From Schistocephalus solidus (taxonomy: Eukaryota; Platyhelminthes; Cestoda; Diphyllobothriidea; Diphyllobothriidae), in assembly GCA_017591395.1 (NCBI GenBank), contig WEDG01006642.1, positions 1 to 64,000 on the forward strand: a stretch of DNA of 64,000 nt, written 5' to 3'. The stretch's first letter is position 1. Each line of letters opens with the position of its first letter. Positions 1-14,165 of the stretch are shown in pieces. A program made the translations under genes and the position numbers. The notes under the pieces are model-generated. The model was not told the origin of the DNA and did not search any database. It was given only the letters and a program-made list of their open reading frames with translations.

Positions 1-260
1 CCCCAATCATCATAATGAACCTGATAAAATCACGGCCTTGCAGTTAGTCCAATATTTACTTTTGTGGAGTGGCCGACAGATTATCTGAGAGTCAGACTGC
101 AATTGCTCCTTCGTAACGTGACCTCTGACATTCTCACAAAGGTGAGATGTGAGCCGCTCAACCCCCTTTAATGTGAAATTCTGGTTTTTGTGCTTGAGGA
201 ACCAGGTGGTGTTAGAAGTAAGCTCACACGAAGTCATCAGCAGCTGCACCCATGCCCAGC
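1..260 (+). repeat. Dispersed repeat R1, first unit, partial copy
   Basis: The stretch resembles the first unit of the repeat at 16.42-17.2, 28.5-29.3 and 30.3-31.1 kb. It has the same opening (ATCATCATAATG..CCTGATAAAATCACGG) and then the shared block around GAGTGGC..GAGAGTCAG..GCTCCTTC. It carries no coding signal. The opening matches the junction seen just after the RTE-like 3' end at 16.4 kb, so an RTE 3' end may lie just outside the window. The copy is cut short near 260, where a Penelope fragment begins. Confidence 0.7.
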
Positions 261-286
261 ACCAGTCCACTGGGTTGGCTAGTTAG

Positions 287-610
287 ATAAAAAAGGAAGC
301 CGTTTACAAAATCCCATATAACAGTTGTAATGTTGTGTATTGTGGCCAAACAGGAAAATCAGTCTCTGCACGCCTACACAAACATCAGTTGGCTGTCAAG
401 AGACGAGACCACATGTCTCAAGTTGCCGTACATACACTAGAAACTGGGCACAAATTCGCATGGGATAAAACGCGTATTGTTGACTTCTGCCAATCGAAGA
501 GAGGCCGGGAATTCTTAGAGGCCATTCATTCTGATGACTCGTGCATTAATCGGCACATCGAATTGGATGCCGTGTATAATACTCTCAAAGACAAGTGGAA
601 AAGGCGGTAG
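287..610 (+). pseudogene. Penelope-like element, GIY-YIG endonuclease domain fragment
   Basis: An open frame of about 107 codons encodes a GIY-YIG-type nuclease domain as found at the C-terminus of Penelope-like retroelements. The first strand reads VYKIP, followed by a Cys-containing turn and YCGQTGKS (YCG in place of YIG). Then come SARLHKH (the conserved Arg and His region), AVHTLETGH, REFLEAIH (the conserved Glu) and INRHIEL near the end. The domain nicks target DNA during retrotransposition. Upstream there is an in-frame stop at 284-286 and no reverse transcriptase, so this is a 5'-truncated relic. It belongs to a different subfamily from the fragments at 2.2, 5.7 and 46.6 kb, which end in INKCNDLP-like sequence. 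The family call is secure; function is lost. Confidence 0.85.
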
Positions 611-840
611 CCAATCATATTGAGATGTTCATCAACAATGACAGCTATTGGCAGGACTGATTCACCAATATCGATTTTCCGACATGTTTTAAATTTTAAC
701 TTTTTTTGCACATTTACCACAAGTCTGACAACGACCTGGGGAACCAGCGTCGAAAATTTACATCATAAAGTTACTCATTGTTTCCCAAAGAACTTCTTTA
801 CTTCGAATTATACTTCTTGGAATGCCCGTATTCCAATTTA

Positions 841-843
<3 letters not shown>

Positions 844-923
<80 letters not shown>
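844..923. repeat. (AT)n microsatellite, about 80 bp
   Basis: Uninterrupted TA dinucleotides fill the interval. They sit exactly at the 3' end of the SINE on the minus strand, so the tract is probably an expanded SINE tail. Confidence 0.97.
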
Positions 924-926
<3 letters not shown>

Positions 927-960
927 AAATTGGAACCGACGAAGACAAGGGAGAATGGAA

Positions 961-996
961 TGACCATTTCTGGCTTATAAGCCGTCATCAGCCAGT
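961..996 (-). ncRNA. Hammerhead-ribozyme-like core inside the SINE body
   Basis: On the minus strand CTGATGA (991-985) is followed by a self-complementary GGCTTATAAGCC (983-972), then GAAA (970-967), then TGGTCATT. This is the hammerhead order: CUGAUGA, helix II hairpin, GAAA, helix III, cleavage-site UH. A C and an A flank helix II and do not pair, which is a departure from the canonical core. The GAAATGGTCATT part is close to a self-complementary helix III. Related copies keep the same layout. Activity is inferred, not shown. Confidence 0.4.
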
Positions 997-1204
997 CATA
1001 CCCAATCCCAAGTTTAGATCACCCGAGATTCGAAACCACGACCTTTGGTCATTGACAGTAACACTCTACCATTGAGCCACGACCCGTTGTTTTGTCGGTT
1101 GTGTTCGGGAATATGAATTATGATGGTGTGGGGTTTACCGATCTGATTAAGGTACACGTATGTTCCGTTGTGCCTTGGAGCTCACTTTAGAGCCCTCGTG
1201 GGCA

Positions 1205-1320
1205 GTTGCATAGCAACTTAAGGTATATATTGATAAGGTGGAACCGACAAAGTCAAGGGAGACCGGAAGGGCCATTTCTGGCATATTAGCCGTCATCAGC
1301 CAGTCATGCGATTTGTGACC
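1205..1320 (-). mobile_element. SINE 3' part, second copy
   Basis: The body matches the SINE at 844-1088: CTGGCTGATGACGGC, then GCCAGAAATGGCC, then the GTCTCCCTTGACTTTGTCGG-like stretch, ending in a short AT-rich tail (AATATATACC). The tRNA-like head is missing. The hammerhead-like motifs CTGATGA (1299-1293) and GAAA (1278-1275) are both kept. Confidence 0.7.
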
Positions 1321-1847
1321 TAAAATCTGATGTGTTTCGGAAACGGGCAAATGCAACGCAAGTACTGAGCTTAAAAATCAAGTACTCCATTAGTTACAAA
1401 CGCAACTGCGTAAGGGCGTTATATTGGTGTACTGTGTTGAAAGATTCGGTCGTTGAACTGCGGGATCTTAGACGGGCGCTGAGAGCTGACAAGGAACTAT
1501 TGTGTGACCTTACTAACCTGACAACAAATGGTAACCATAACGGACGTAATGAATATGGTTGACTTTGGGGTTAGCGTTAGGTTTATGTTGGTGTATAGAT
1601 AGGCGTGGGTAGTCAGGCGTTTAATACAGTCTGATTCCGTGGTAAAAAAACATCAGCTCACTTGGGAATATAGATTTCATTTAACTGTCAACTCGTGACC
1701 GCCTTTTCCATTCTTTAAACTGCCATACCCCCATCGTCATCTTTCTCGTATTCCATGCCTACCTATCCATTATGTTCGTTATTAGGGTCGTACAGTAGCT
1801 CGGTACCGGTTATTAGGGTCGGGAAACTATTCGTTACCTGAGCGTGA

Positions 1848-2461
1848 ATGAGAGGAGGTAGACGTGATAGCTGGGACAAGAACTTGCCTGACGTTTCGGA
1901 TTCGTACTCAAACACATTGAAGATACGGGCAATTCGTTCACATGGCGTTGCAGTATTTATAGGATGCAGTCGCTATGTTACTGCCCGCCAATGGCAATTA
2001 ATGGCTCCCCCTTCATCAAGGATGACTGTCCTCTAGTGTTATAATTGTTTAATGGTCGGCCTGCGCATTGTTATCCACTGAAATTTCATCATCCGTGTTG
2101 GTGGTTGGTGTGATGATTGCTCGGCCATCTGGCTCACCGGCACTGGCGTTTTAAAATTTTCTCGCCTGAGCGCTCTCCGAGTGGCCGATTTCTCTAACCA
2201 AACAGAGTCTCAACACCGAATATGGGTTGGGGAGGTCAGTGCGCTTGAGGGCCATGATTCAAGCAACTCGCGGCTCACGCAAATATCACCTCTCATGAGA
2301 ATCTCGGCTTCATTGAACTTGAATTTGGGGCCAGTTATAGCCGAATGAGCCGCGACTTGAGAATTGGCGTCATTTCGCCACCCACGCAACTTCCTCAGCC
2401 GGTGCATGAAAAGGCGAGATGAGAGACCAAACCCACCCCGAACCCAGATATTGGTGAGCAT
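1848..2461 (-). pseudogene. Penelope-like element, 3' end: GIY-YIG fragment plus terminal repeat
   Basis: Minus-strand reading gives the second half of a GIY-YIG domain: RRNDANSQVAAHS-like sequence, FKFNEAEIL, SRELLESW, then a TDLPNPYSVLR segment (about 2461-2205). A low-complexity Thr/Asp/Asn tail follows, and then the element end (TATAAATACTGC, ..AATCCGAAACGTCAGGC.., about 1970-1870). The YIG half and the reverse transcriptase are absent and frames are broken. It is homologous to the copies at 5.3-5.8 and 46.3-46.7 kb. The hammerhead CTGATGA in this end is degenerate, although GAAACGTC is kept. Confidence 0.8.
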
Positions 2462-4813
2462 TCTGATGCATAAAAGACATCATAAAAGTCATCAGTCGCC
2501 TTTTAAAGCCACTCGGAGCAGGGTTTGTGCATACATCGGAGGCAACCACCCCCACCACGTAATGACACCGGCAGCCAACATTGGCGAGGAAAGTGCAGCT
2601 ATTAAGTATTCAGCTGCTGCTGCCGCCGGCGAACTCGATCATCTTCGGTGAATGCGGGAACTGCCAAATTAGATAGGTAATTGATCGAATACCAAACCCG
2701 TCCTACAAATACTATAAACCTTGCGCGCCATCAAACCTTGTCTGTTGCTGCCTATGGTGATGGGTTCGAGGGTAAATCTGATTGGAATAAAACTCTCATT
2801 CCTGCACTCGAATTTCCAGCTTCCTGCCCCCTTTCCTCTCCTATTCATCCGATCTGTTTTGTCTGTGTTGCCTTCTCACCATGCTGCAGCTATATTTTCT
2901 GGTTTGCAGTTGTTGTGTTACTAATCTAATTGACTCCTGGTGGCCGGGCAGAGACGCAAGTTTCACTGTGTCACCTAGGCAAAAATGCGGGCATTTGTGG
3001 TGTTGGTGGTGGTGGTGGACGTCTATTATCGATCGAACATTGGCTCGTCCTTTGTAGTTCGTCGGATAATTGGCAGTGTCGCGACGGTCGCCTTGACTTT
3101 TGGGATATCGTCCGACCGCCGAGGCAAAAATGGCGTGACTTCTGCCTCATGGCCGCTCCGTGGGCGCTGGGTCCATTGCCATTCTGGCCTTTGGTCGGTG
3201 CTACCTGATAATTCGCCCACCGAGCCCGAAATTGGCCCGTAGAGGAGCAGCGGTTAGTTGTGCGTGAACTGGATTATGTTGAGTGAAAGTTTCGCGGCCT
3301 CTGCGTCGCTGTCTCTTCCCCCGCCAATGGCCAGACTGCGGCGCAGCAAACCGGCACGGGTGAAGGGTTGGGCTGATCATTAATCCACCGTCTGCTGCTT
3401 CCTCTATATTGGTCGAACCCGAATATTAACTGGGCGAGGAGACACACCAGGGTAACTGTAGGTTATTTGCAGCACCAAGAAAGCCAGAAACCCCAGGCTC
3501 GTGTTTTGCTTTATGCTCGACAAGTGTGTGCCATTCGCGAATGGTTTACACCAGCACAGCTATTCTTTTTACACCCACGTCGAAGCAACAGGATTCTACC
3601 GAAGTCAGTGCGGGTGAAACTGGCCATGAAGTCATTCCAGAGCTTTCAAACCGCTTTTCGCTATGGCAAACCATTTCATAGAGCTTTAACAATAAAAAAG
3701 GAGCAACACATGTAATTTGGCAAGTACCGTTTACATAATATAATACCCACTGTACTGCCCCACCCGTAAAACCACTATTCCCACCGGTACCGCATTACAC
3801 GAGCCTGGGGCTTCTGGCTTACCATTACAGTACTTTCATCAGTTTCCTTTTTTTGGAAAGAAAGAGAGCCACCCTTTCAGTTCTTAGCACAACGCCTTGT
3901 TTAATTTCCGACCATAATGTTCAAACCTATGCTCAAAAATCACCTTGACTGCGTGTACCTGAAGGGCACTATTCCCACAATCTATCGGTGCCGACTGACT
4001 TCTGGGGACATAAGGTTGTCTAAAGAGACTCACCAAGTGGATTAAACATGCGTGAAAGTATAATGTTTTTGCAAAAGTATAACTATCCTCCAATTTTTTA
4101 TGTATAGGCAGAATCATTGATAGATGTCACTTAGCTACTGGTCTTTCTTGGACAGCAATAGTTCGCCATTCCTTGCTGTGCCAGGAAAACCCAGTTTGGT
4201 TAGACAGAAAGTCTTTAAGGTCAGGTGGGTGTAACATGTAGCAACCAGAGGCCAACGGGATGTGTTTTTTGTGTGCCTGGGTGGGTGTCCGACCCGGTAG
4301 GTGCGCCCAGTCACGCCTGCAAGTTTCAGGAAAGCAGGGTCTATCTGAGCTAGGCGTCTACCGGAGTCAACAGTGGGGGGAGCTAGTCCGTACAAATGCA
4401 TTCCCAAGTATTTTTTTCGAATGCTGACATTCATACGATCGACTAAGAACGGCAAGTTAGCCTAAACGGTCATTCCAGTGGCGCTGATTTTGCCACTAAC
4501 ACCTTAATTACTGATCTTTGGGCCTGCATGATATGAATACCCTCAGCTCTAAGAGGGAAAACACCAGTTTATATCCCCGTTCTGATTGCCGGACAGATCC
4601 GTACCCACTACTTCCGTATGACCGAGTACGGAAAACAACATTTAATAGAGTTTTTCGGCGGTGGTGCTTGGTTCAGTTCAGAATGGGGCGTAATAGTCTA
4701 GGCAGCTGAATCCCCTTCCCAGATGTGGAAATAGGGATCATAGATTAAGCGTGTTGAGGGTTACTGGTCAGCGAAATATTACAATATTATCTCATTTATG
4801 TTAATTTTGGTAA
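2462..4813. other. No gene recognised
   Basis: Only short, unconvincing open frames are present (the longest is about 106 codons, minus strand, 4135-4455). I could not match them to a family. No tRNA, simple repeat or obvious transposon end was seen. It is probably old repeat-derived intergenic DNA. Confidence 0.5.
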
Positions 4814-5157
4814 GTATGCCTAGTATGGCCGTCTAAACTGGATGCGGGAAACGGAACCACCCCCAATGCATGTGGCTTTGCACCCAATTCCGGAAAAATT
4901 AAGCTTAGGATTAAATTTAAGGTAAGATTTACGTTTGAGGTAAGGTCAGAGTTTGGGTTAAGGTCATGTGTAGGCTAAGTGTTACGATTATTATCGTGTT
5001 GACTGTACGATATAGGTTTAGGGTAGGGTTAGGGTTAGTGTTAGCGTTAAGACACGGGTACATTTACCCTTCCTGAAATTCACCGTAAGGCCACTTATTT
5101 TAAGCGGGAGGGGCGGTTCATATCCCGTGTCCTGTTAAGGTGGCCATACAAAGCATC
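4814..5157. mobile_element. Short inverted-repeat element (MITE-like) with telomere-like interior
   Basis: The ends are inverted copies of each other. The left end reads GTATGCCTAGTATGGCCG and the right end, read outward, reads GGATGCTTTGTATGGCC. The interior contains many GGTTAGG/GGTTAAGG-like words, including TTTAGGGTAGGGTTAGGG near 5012-5035. There is no coding frame. Related elements lie at 8.05-8.33, 13.36-13.74, 21.3-21.6 and 22.25-22.52 kb. No clear target-site duplication was found. Confidence 0.65.
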
Positions 5158-5280
5158 CCTATCGGAATTTTAACTGCAGGCATTCAATATGAAGGTAGTC
5201 GTTCTCCTTTTACCATTAATTTGAACTCTAAAACAAATAACAGGTCTCACCTTGTCTTTGACAAGTTGTATGAAGTATTA

Positions 5281-5830
5281 GAGTCATAAGCAACGGAAGG
5301 AGAAGAAGATACGATCGCTGGAACAAGAAGTTTATTGGCCTGATGTTTCATAGGAGACGGTCGCAGATAGGGGTATTGGCGGCTTAACACGCGCAGTATC
5401 TATAGCACGTAGTGGTCACGCGACCATATGCGTACTACAATTAGCAGCTCTCGCGATTGCCACTGGAAGTTGTATTGGATGCGATGATGGTTTGGCAGTC
5501 CGTATCCAAGTCTTTAATGGCTGCAATTACATCATCCGTGCTGGGTGAAGGCGGGATAATTACGCGGCACTTTAGCTCACTATCATTGGAAGCGTTGGTC
5601 GACCGCACCCTCCCTACGTGAATGATTCGCCTGCTCAGACAATTTATCAGCACAGAATATGGGGACGGGAGGTCATCGCACGTGTTGATGGCCTGCGTGC
5701 CTGAGCAGCTCGCGGCTCACGCGACTGTCCCATCTTGCGAGGATTTCGACCTCGTGACAGTTTTAAATGTCGTTGAATCCCGTCGAGTGAGCTGTAGCCT
5801 GAGAGCTAGCGTCTTTCCTCTTCACCGCGC
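5281..5830 (-). pseudogene. Penelope-like element, degenerate 3' end
   Basis: Minus-strand reading gives EILARWDSRVSRELL (about 5745-5700), then AINTCDDLPSPYS (about 5690-5645). These are the last part of the GIY-YIG nuclease domain. A Ser/Asn/Thr tail with VIIPPSPSTDD follows (about 5555-5520). The element end is recognisable at 5290-5350, where the minus strand reads GAAACATCAGGCCAATAAAC and then CTTCTTGTTCCAGCGATCG. Frames are interrupted. It is homologous to 1.85-2.46 and 46.26-46.66 kb. Confidence 0.7.
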
Positions 5831-5880
5831 ACTGAGAAACCGAAACGTCAGGCCAATAAACTTCTTGTTCCAGGGGGCGT
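5830..5880 (+). mobile_element. Penelope element end, plus orientation
   Basis: CCGAAACGTCAGGCCAATAA followed by CTTCTTGTTCCAG is the same terminal module as at 7.4, 46.3 and 52.3 kb. It is only about 50 bp and lacks the CTGATGA half. It lies back to back with the minus-strand fragment that ends near 5830. Confidence 0.65.
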
Positions 5881-6014
5881 ATCTTCTCCTTCTGAACTGC
5901 TTACTGGAAATCACCTGGTCACTTCTGTCAGCACTCACCAGGATGTCATACGAATACGGGTGCCCTCCCTCCTCCATCTCTGAACGGTCTTCCTCCAAAG
6001 GCCCATGTTTAACC

Positions 6015-6116
6015 CTCTTCGCTTTTCTTCTTCTTCTTCTTCTTCTTCTTCTTCTTCTCTCTCTTCTTCTTCTTCTTCTTCTTCTTCTTCTCCTCTCTTC
6101 TTCTTCTTTTTCTTCG
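6015..6116. repeat. (TTC)n microsatellite
   Basis: About 100 bp of nearly pure CTT/TTC triplets with CTCT interruptions. It lies about 140 bp beyond a Penelope element end. The poly-Leu and poly-Ser reading frames here are artefacts of the repeat. Confidence 0.95.
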
Positions 6117-6448
6117 GAAATACAAACTCTGTTGGAAATCCAGATGATGTCGTATCAGGCCGCAGCATAGTATAAAAATTCATATTTTTTTCTGGTCTAT
6201 TGTTTGGTTAACTGTGCTTATATTCCTACCACTGCCGTTTTGGAGCTCAATAAGACCAGCAGACTTCTCCATTCAACGCATACACAGTTAGAAGGTAGCG
6301 GATGAAAGGGACATGACTAATAAATCCACGGAAAATTACTAACCCACTGTCCTCAACAGATTTTAACATAATTTTAGAAAATTATCCATTTACTGGAACA
6401 GGATCCCTCGCGTCCTATAAAAAGGAAGTCTACGACGCTTGCGGAAGC

Positions 6449-6602
6449 AGCAGCAGCAGAAAAAGATGAAGAAGAAGAACAATAAGAATAAGAAGAAGAA
6501 GAAGAAGAAGAAGAAGAAAAAAAGAAAAAGACGAAGAAGAAGAAGCAGCAGAAGAATAAAAAAGAAAAAGACGAAGAATAAGAATATGCAGAAGAAGAAG
6601 AA

Positions 6603-6633
<31 letters not shown>

Positions 6634-7095
6634 AAGAAGAAGAAGAAGAGGAGGAGGAGGAAGAAGAAGAAGAAGAAGAGAGAATAAAAAGAAGAAGAAG
6701 CAGCAGAAGAAGCAGCAGAAGAAAAATAAAAAAGAAAAAGACGAAGAGGAAGAAGAAGAAGAAGAAGAAAAACGAAAAAAGACGAAGAATAAGAATATGC
6801 AGAAGAAGAAGAGAGAAGAAAAAGAAGAAAAAATAAGAAGAAGCAGCAGAAGAAGAAAAAAGAAAAAGACGACGAAGAAGAAGAAGAAGAAGAAGAAGAG
6901 GAGGAGGAGGAAGAAGAAGAAGAAGAAGAGAGAATAAAAAGAAGAAGAAGAAGCAGCAGAAGAAGAAGAAAAAAGAAAAAGACGAAGAAGAAGAAGAAGA
7001 AGAAGAAGAAAAAGAAAAGACGAAGAAGAAGAAGAAGAAGAAGAAGAAGAAGAAGAAGAAGAAGAAGAAGAAGAAGAAGAAGAAGAAGAAAAAAA
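6449..7095. repeat. Long GAA/GAAA purine tract, about 650 bp
   Basis: The plus strand is almost all purine, mostly GAA/AGA triplets with GCA, GAC and AAT interruptions. Higher-order repetition is visible: blocks containing AGAAGCAGCAGAAG and AAAAAGACGAAG recur several times. The right edge abuts a minus-oriented Penelope element end at 7096. Long open frames here (poly-Phe, poly-Leu, poly-Lys) come from the triplet repeat and are not genes. Such polypurine tracts can form triplex DNA. Confidence 0.97.
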
Positions 7096-7160
7096 GCGAT
7101 CGCTGGAACAAGAATTTCATTGGAGGACGTGGTTGAGCAGCAGTCATGGTGACAACAACA
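7096..7160 (-). mobile_element. Penelope element end, minus orientation
   Basis: GCGATCGCTGGAACAAGAA on the plus strand is the reverse of the terminal module TTCTTGTTCCAGCGATCG. The 3' terminus runs directly into the 650-bp TTC (minus-strand) tract. Only the last part of the element is recognisable. Confidence 0.65.
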
Positions 7161-7369
7161 CAAACAACCGAGTAATCGTCACGCCAAGAATCGTCAGCGG
7201 TGATGAGATCATGGTCATTAACGACTCGGGCACTGACTGACAAGCAACCACCTTATCAATTACGATCCCCAGCGCTGACTGCGCCTACTGATACTCATCG
7301 TAGGCGTGTGGTTGACTGAACACTGCGTTTGATAAAATAATGCACTCCTTTTGCCTCTAGGACCCTTTG

Positions 7370-7446
7370 CTGTGAGTATGTCTGATGATGGGTTTGGGTG
7401 GGAATCCGAAACTTCGGGCCAGTAAGCTTCTTGTTCCAGCGATCAC
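7370..7446 (+). mobile_element. Penelope element end with hammerhead core
   Basis: The module reads CTGATGATGGGTTTGGG, then GGAATCCGAAACTTCGGG, then CTTCTTGTTCCAGCGATC. This matches the ends at 46.3 (minus) and 52.3 kb (plus). No coding part of the element is adjacent, so it is a solo end. Confidence 0.75.
7378..7420 (+). ncRNA. Minimal hammerhead-ribozyme-like motif (Penelope type)
   Basis: CTGATGA lies at 7382-7388. The hairpin GGGTTT/GAATCC (7390-7395 with 7402-7407) forms helix II with wobble pairs. GAAAC lies at 7408-7412, followed by TTC as a possible UH cleavage site. Penelope-like elements are known to carry minimal hammerheads with a very short helix III in their terminal repeats, and this fits. 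An unpaired U precedes helix II. Helix I pairing is poor in this copy. Confidence 0.55.
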
Positions 7447-8045
7447 ATATTTTCCTTGATAAGATTCGCGACCTGACCATGTAATTATTCACCAGGCCTA
7501 GCCGACTGCACGAGGACTGGGTTACGGGTCCCGACTCGCCAGGTGGAGTGGATCACGCGGAACAGGCATGGACTATTGACCCCCCCCCCCACACTTGACC
7601 GGTGGGCCGCCTGGCTGTTGGCAAAATCTAAAGTCAAAACCTGTCAAAAGTCCGAAGGCTCCGTTTGTGAACTACGTGGGAATGACACCCGCCGATCAGT
7701 CCCGATTGCAGAACGGGCCATTCCCTTGAATCTCCGGACCTAGAGCTCACGCTGACAGGTCCTGAGGACTACCGGTCAGCAGTTAAGAAATGTCAAACGG
7801 AAATTTCAGTTTGCGGCCCGTAATCAGGAGAGATGGGGAAACACCACCCTCAAGCAAACTTCGTGGGACAGATGAGCTCTTGTCATCACAATAAGAAATA
7901 TTTAATTAGACATCGTCATCAATATACAACCCAACTACAACCCCCGCGTGACATTGACATTTCAACTACCTAAAATAAAAGATGATTGAGTTTTTGATAT
8001 GCAGAAGTGGCACTGTTGCATTTCTGGGTACCTTAATTAATTAAC

Positions 8046-8332
8046 GGTAATTATGACTTTTATGGCGGCCTAAAAAGGACCTGAGAACAGGAAGTGTCCG
8101 CCGTACAGATGGCTTTGCCGAAATTACAGACAAATTAGGGTTGGGTTGACGTTTGGGGTTAGTGTTACCTATATGGTGTTTATGGTAGTGTTAGGTTGGG
8201 GCTGTGGGTTAGGTTTATGATGTTAGAGCTAGTTTTAGGGTTAGGGCACGAGAACAGGGACGCCTCTCGGAATTATGCGTAGAATCACCTACGTTCCTAC
8301 TCCCCCGACTTGTTTAGGCGGGCATCTTTACC
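8046..8332. mobile_element. MITE-like element with telomere-like interior
   Basis: Imperfect inverted ends: GGTAATTATGACTTTTATGG on the left, and GGTAAAGATGCCCGCCTAAA when the right end is read outward. The interior has words such as TTAGGGTTGGG, GGGTTAGTGTTA and TTTTAGGGTTAGGGC. It has no coding capacity and is the same family as 4814-5157 and 13359-13737. Confidence 0.6.
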
Positions 8333-13358
<5,026 letters not shown>

Positions 13359-13737
13359 GGGATGCCTTGTATGGCCACCTAAACAGGGTACTGTAATTGG
13401 AGCCATCCCGCCCGCTTAAAATAAGTGGACTTAAGGTTGATCTCAGGAAGGATACATATTCCCCTGTCTTAGCGCTACCTCTAAAACAAACGAAACTATC
13501 ACCTTAATCGTAACCCTAGCCCTAATCTTAACCTAAACCCAACACTTAACACGAGAATAACCTTAAACATTAGCCGAATCCTGATCCTAACCCAAATTTT
13601 GTCCTTAACCTCAAACTTTACCCTAACCCTCACCTTTATCTTAAACATGATTTCCTTGGAATTTGGCACAAAGCCACATGAACTGTGGGCGGTCCCTATT
13701 CCCGTGTCCTGTTTAGGCGGTCATACAAGGTATCCTT
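13359..13737. mobile_element. MITE-like element, best-preserved inverted ends
   Basis: The left end is GGATGCCTTGTATGGCCACC followed by TAAACAGG. The right end read outward is GGATACCTTGTATGACCGCC followed by TAAACAGG, so about 28 bp match with few differences. The interior is a long series of diverged CCCTAA/CCTTAA words, including CCCTAACCCTCACC. No transposase is encoded; this copy defines the family. The element type (for example hAT or Tc1-like) cannot be told, because no target-site duplication is clear. Confidence 0.75.
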
Positions 13738-13924
13738 TACCGGTTTTTCTTCCGCACAGTAATTGTGACACCAAAGGGTGGCGGCCATCCCTACTTAGGG
13801 GGAGGGGGAGGTTCTTCGGCGAAGTTCAACCCCTGTACCCGACAGGTTCCACCGAGTGCCCCCAGCGTGTTCACGCATGGAAGGGACGTGCGTGTAAATT
13901 AGCTTATAACGATAGTAGACTTGC

Positions 13925-14165
13925 GATGTATCTACCACACTCCCTTTCGCTTCCCCCATCCACCTGTGCCGGGTGTCAAGACAGAGTCAAGAAGACTGGA
14001 GGCGGGAGAGGGCGCAGGTGGCAGGCGTGGCATGAGCTTGCACCTATGCGTGTCATCACACCCCCTGTGCGGTATTTTTTTATGTAAGAGCATCCCAAAT
14101 GGCGCCTGCCATGCCCTGACCCATCTACCAGGCGGCCCGTTTAGGAGGCACCGTACAGCATTGCC
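13925..14165 (-). repeat. Dispersed repeat R2, reverse copy
   Basis: The reverse strand carries the R2 signature found at 20.78-21.12, 26.56-26.86, 31.1-31.48 and 61.54-61.77 kb: a GCACCTGTGCCCGGTGTCAAG-like block beside GTCTTCTTGACTCTG, plus a CATAGGTGCA..GCATGCC-like part. Open frames here are repeat-derived. Confidence 0.6.

Larger units (their letters stand above)
844..1088 (-). mobile_element. tRNA-derived SINE with (AT)n tail
   Basis: Read on the minus strand, the element opens with a tRNA-like head. An A-box-like TGGCTCAATGGTAGAG lies near 1064-1079, an anticodon-loop-like CTGTCAA follows, and a B-box-like GGTTTCGAATCTC lies at 1025-1037. These are the two internal RNA polymerase III promoter boxes. 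A non-tRNA body follows (CTGGCTGATGACGGC..., then CCCTTGTCTTCGTCGGTTCC), and the copy ends in about 80 bp of (AT)n. Related bodies occur at 1205-1320, 19.36-19.45, about 58.1 and 63.24-63.29 kb, which shows a dispersed family. The loop suggests a tRNA-Asp(GTC)-like ancestor, but the stem is weak. No protein is encoded; mobilisation would depend on a LINE. Confidence 0.75.

Noticed and set aside
531..560. CTGATGA near 531 as a hammerhead
   Set aside because: It lies in coding sequence of the Penelope nuclease with no helix II hairpin or GAAA at the right place.
4135..4455. 106-codon minus-strand frame
   Set aside because: It has somewhat protein-like composition but no motif I can name; not enough for a gene call.
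5012..5040. TTTAGGGTAGGGTTAGGG as an interstitial telomere
   Set aside because: The array is short and degenerate and lies inside an element with inverted ends that recurs in the window.
5622..6170. 182-codon plus-strand frame
   Set aside because: It spans a reversed Penelope fragment and the TTC microsatellite; the Leu run is the repeat.
6374..7243. Long minus-strand frames of 250-290 codons
   Set aside because: They are poly-Phe, poly-Leu and poly-Ser translations of the GAA/TTC repeat.
13599..14087. 162-codon plus-strand frame
   Set aside because: It crosses the MITE interior and the R2 repeat, with no domain.
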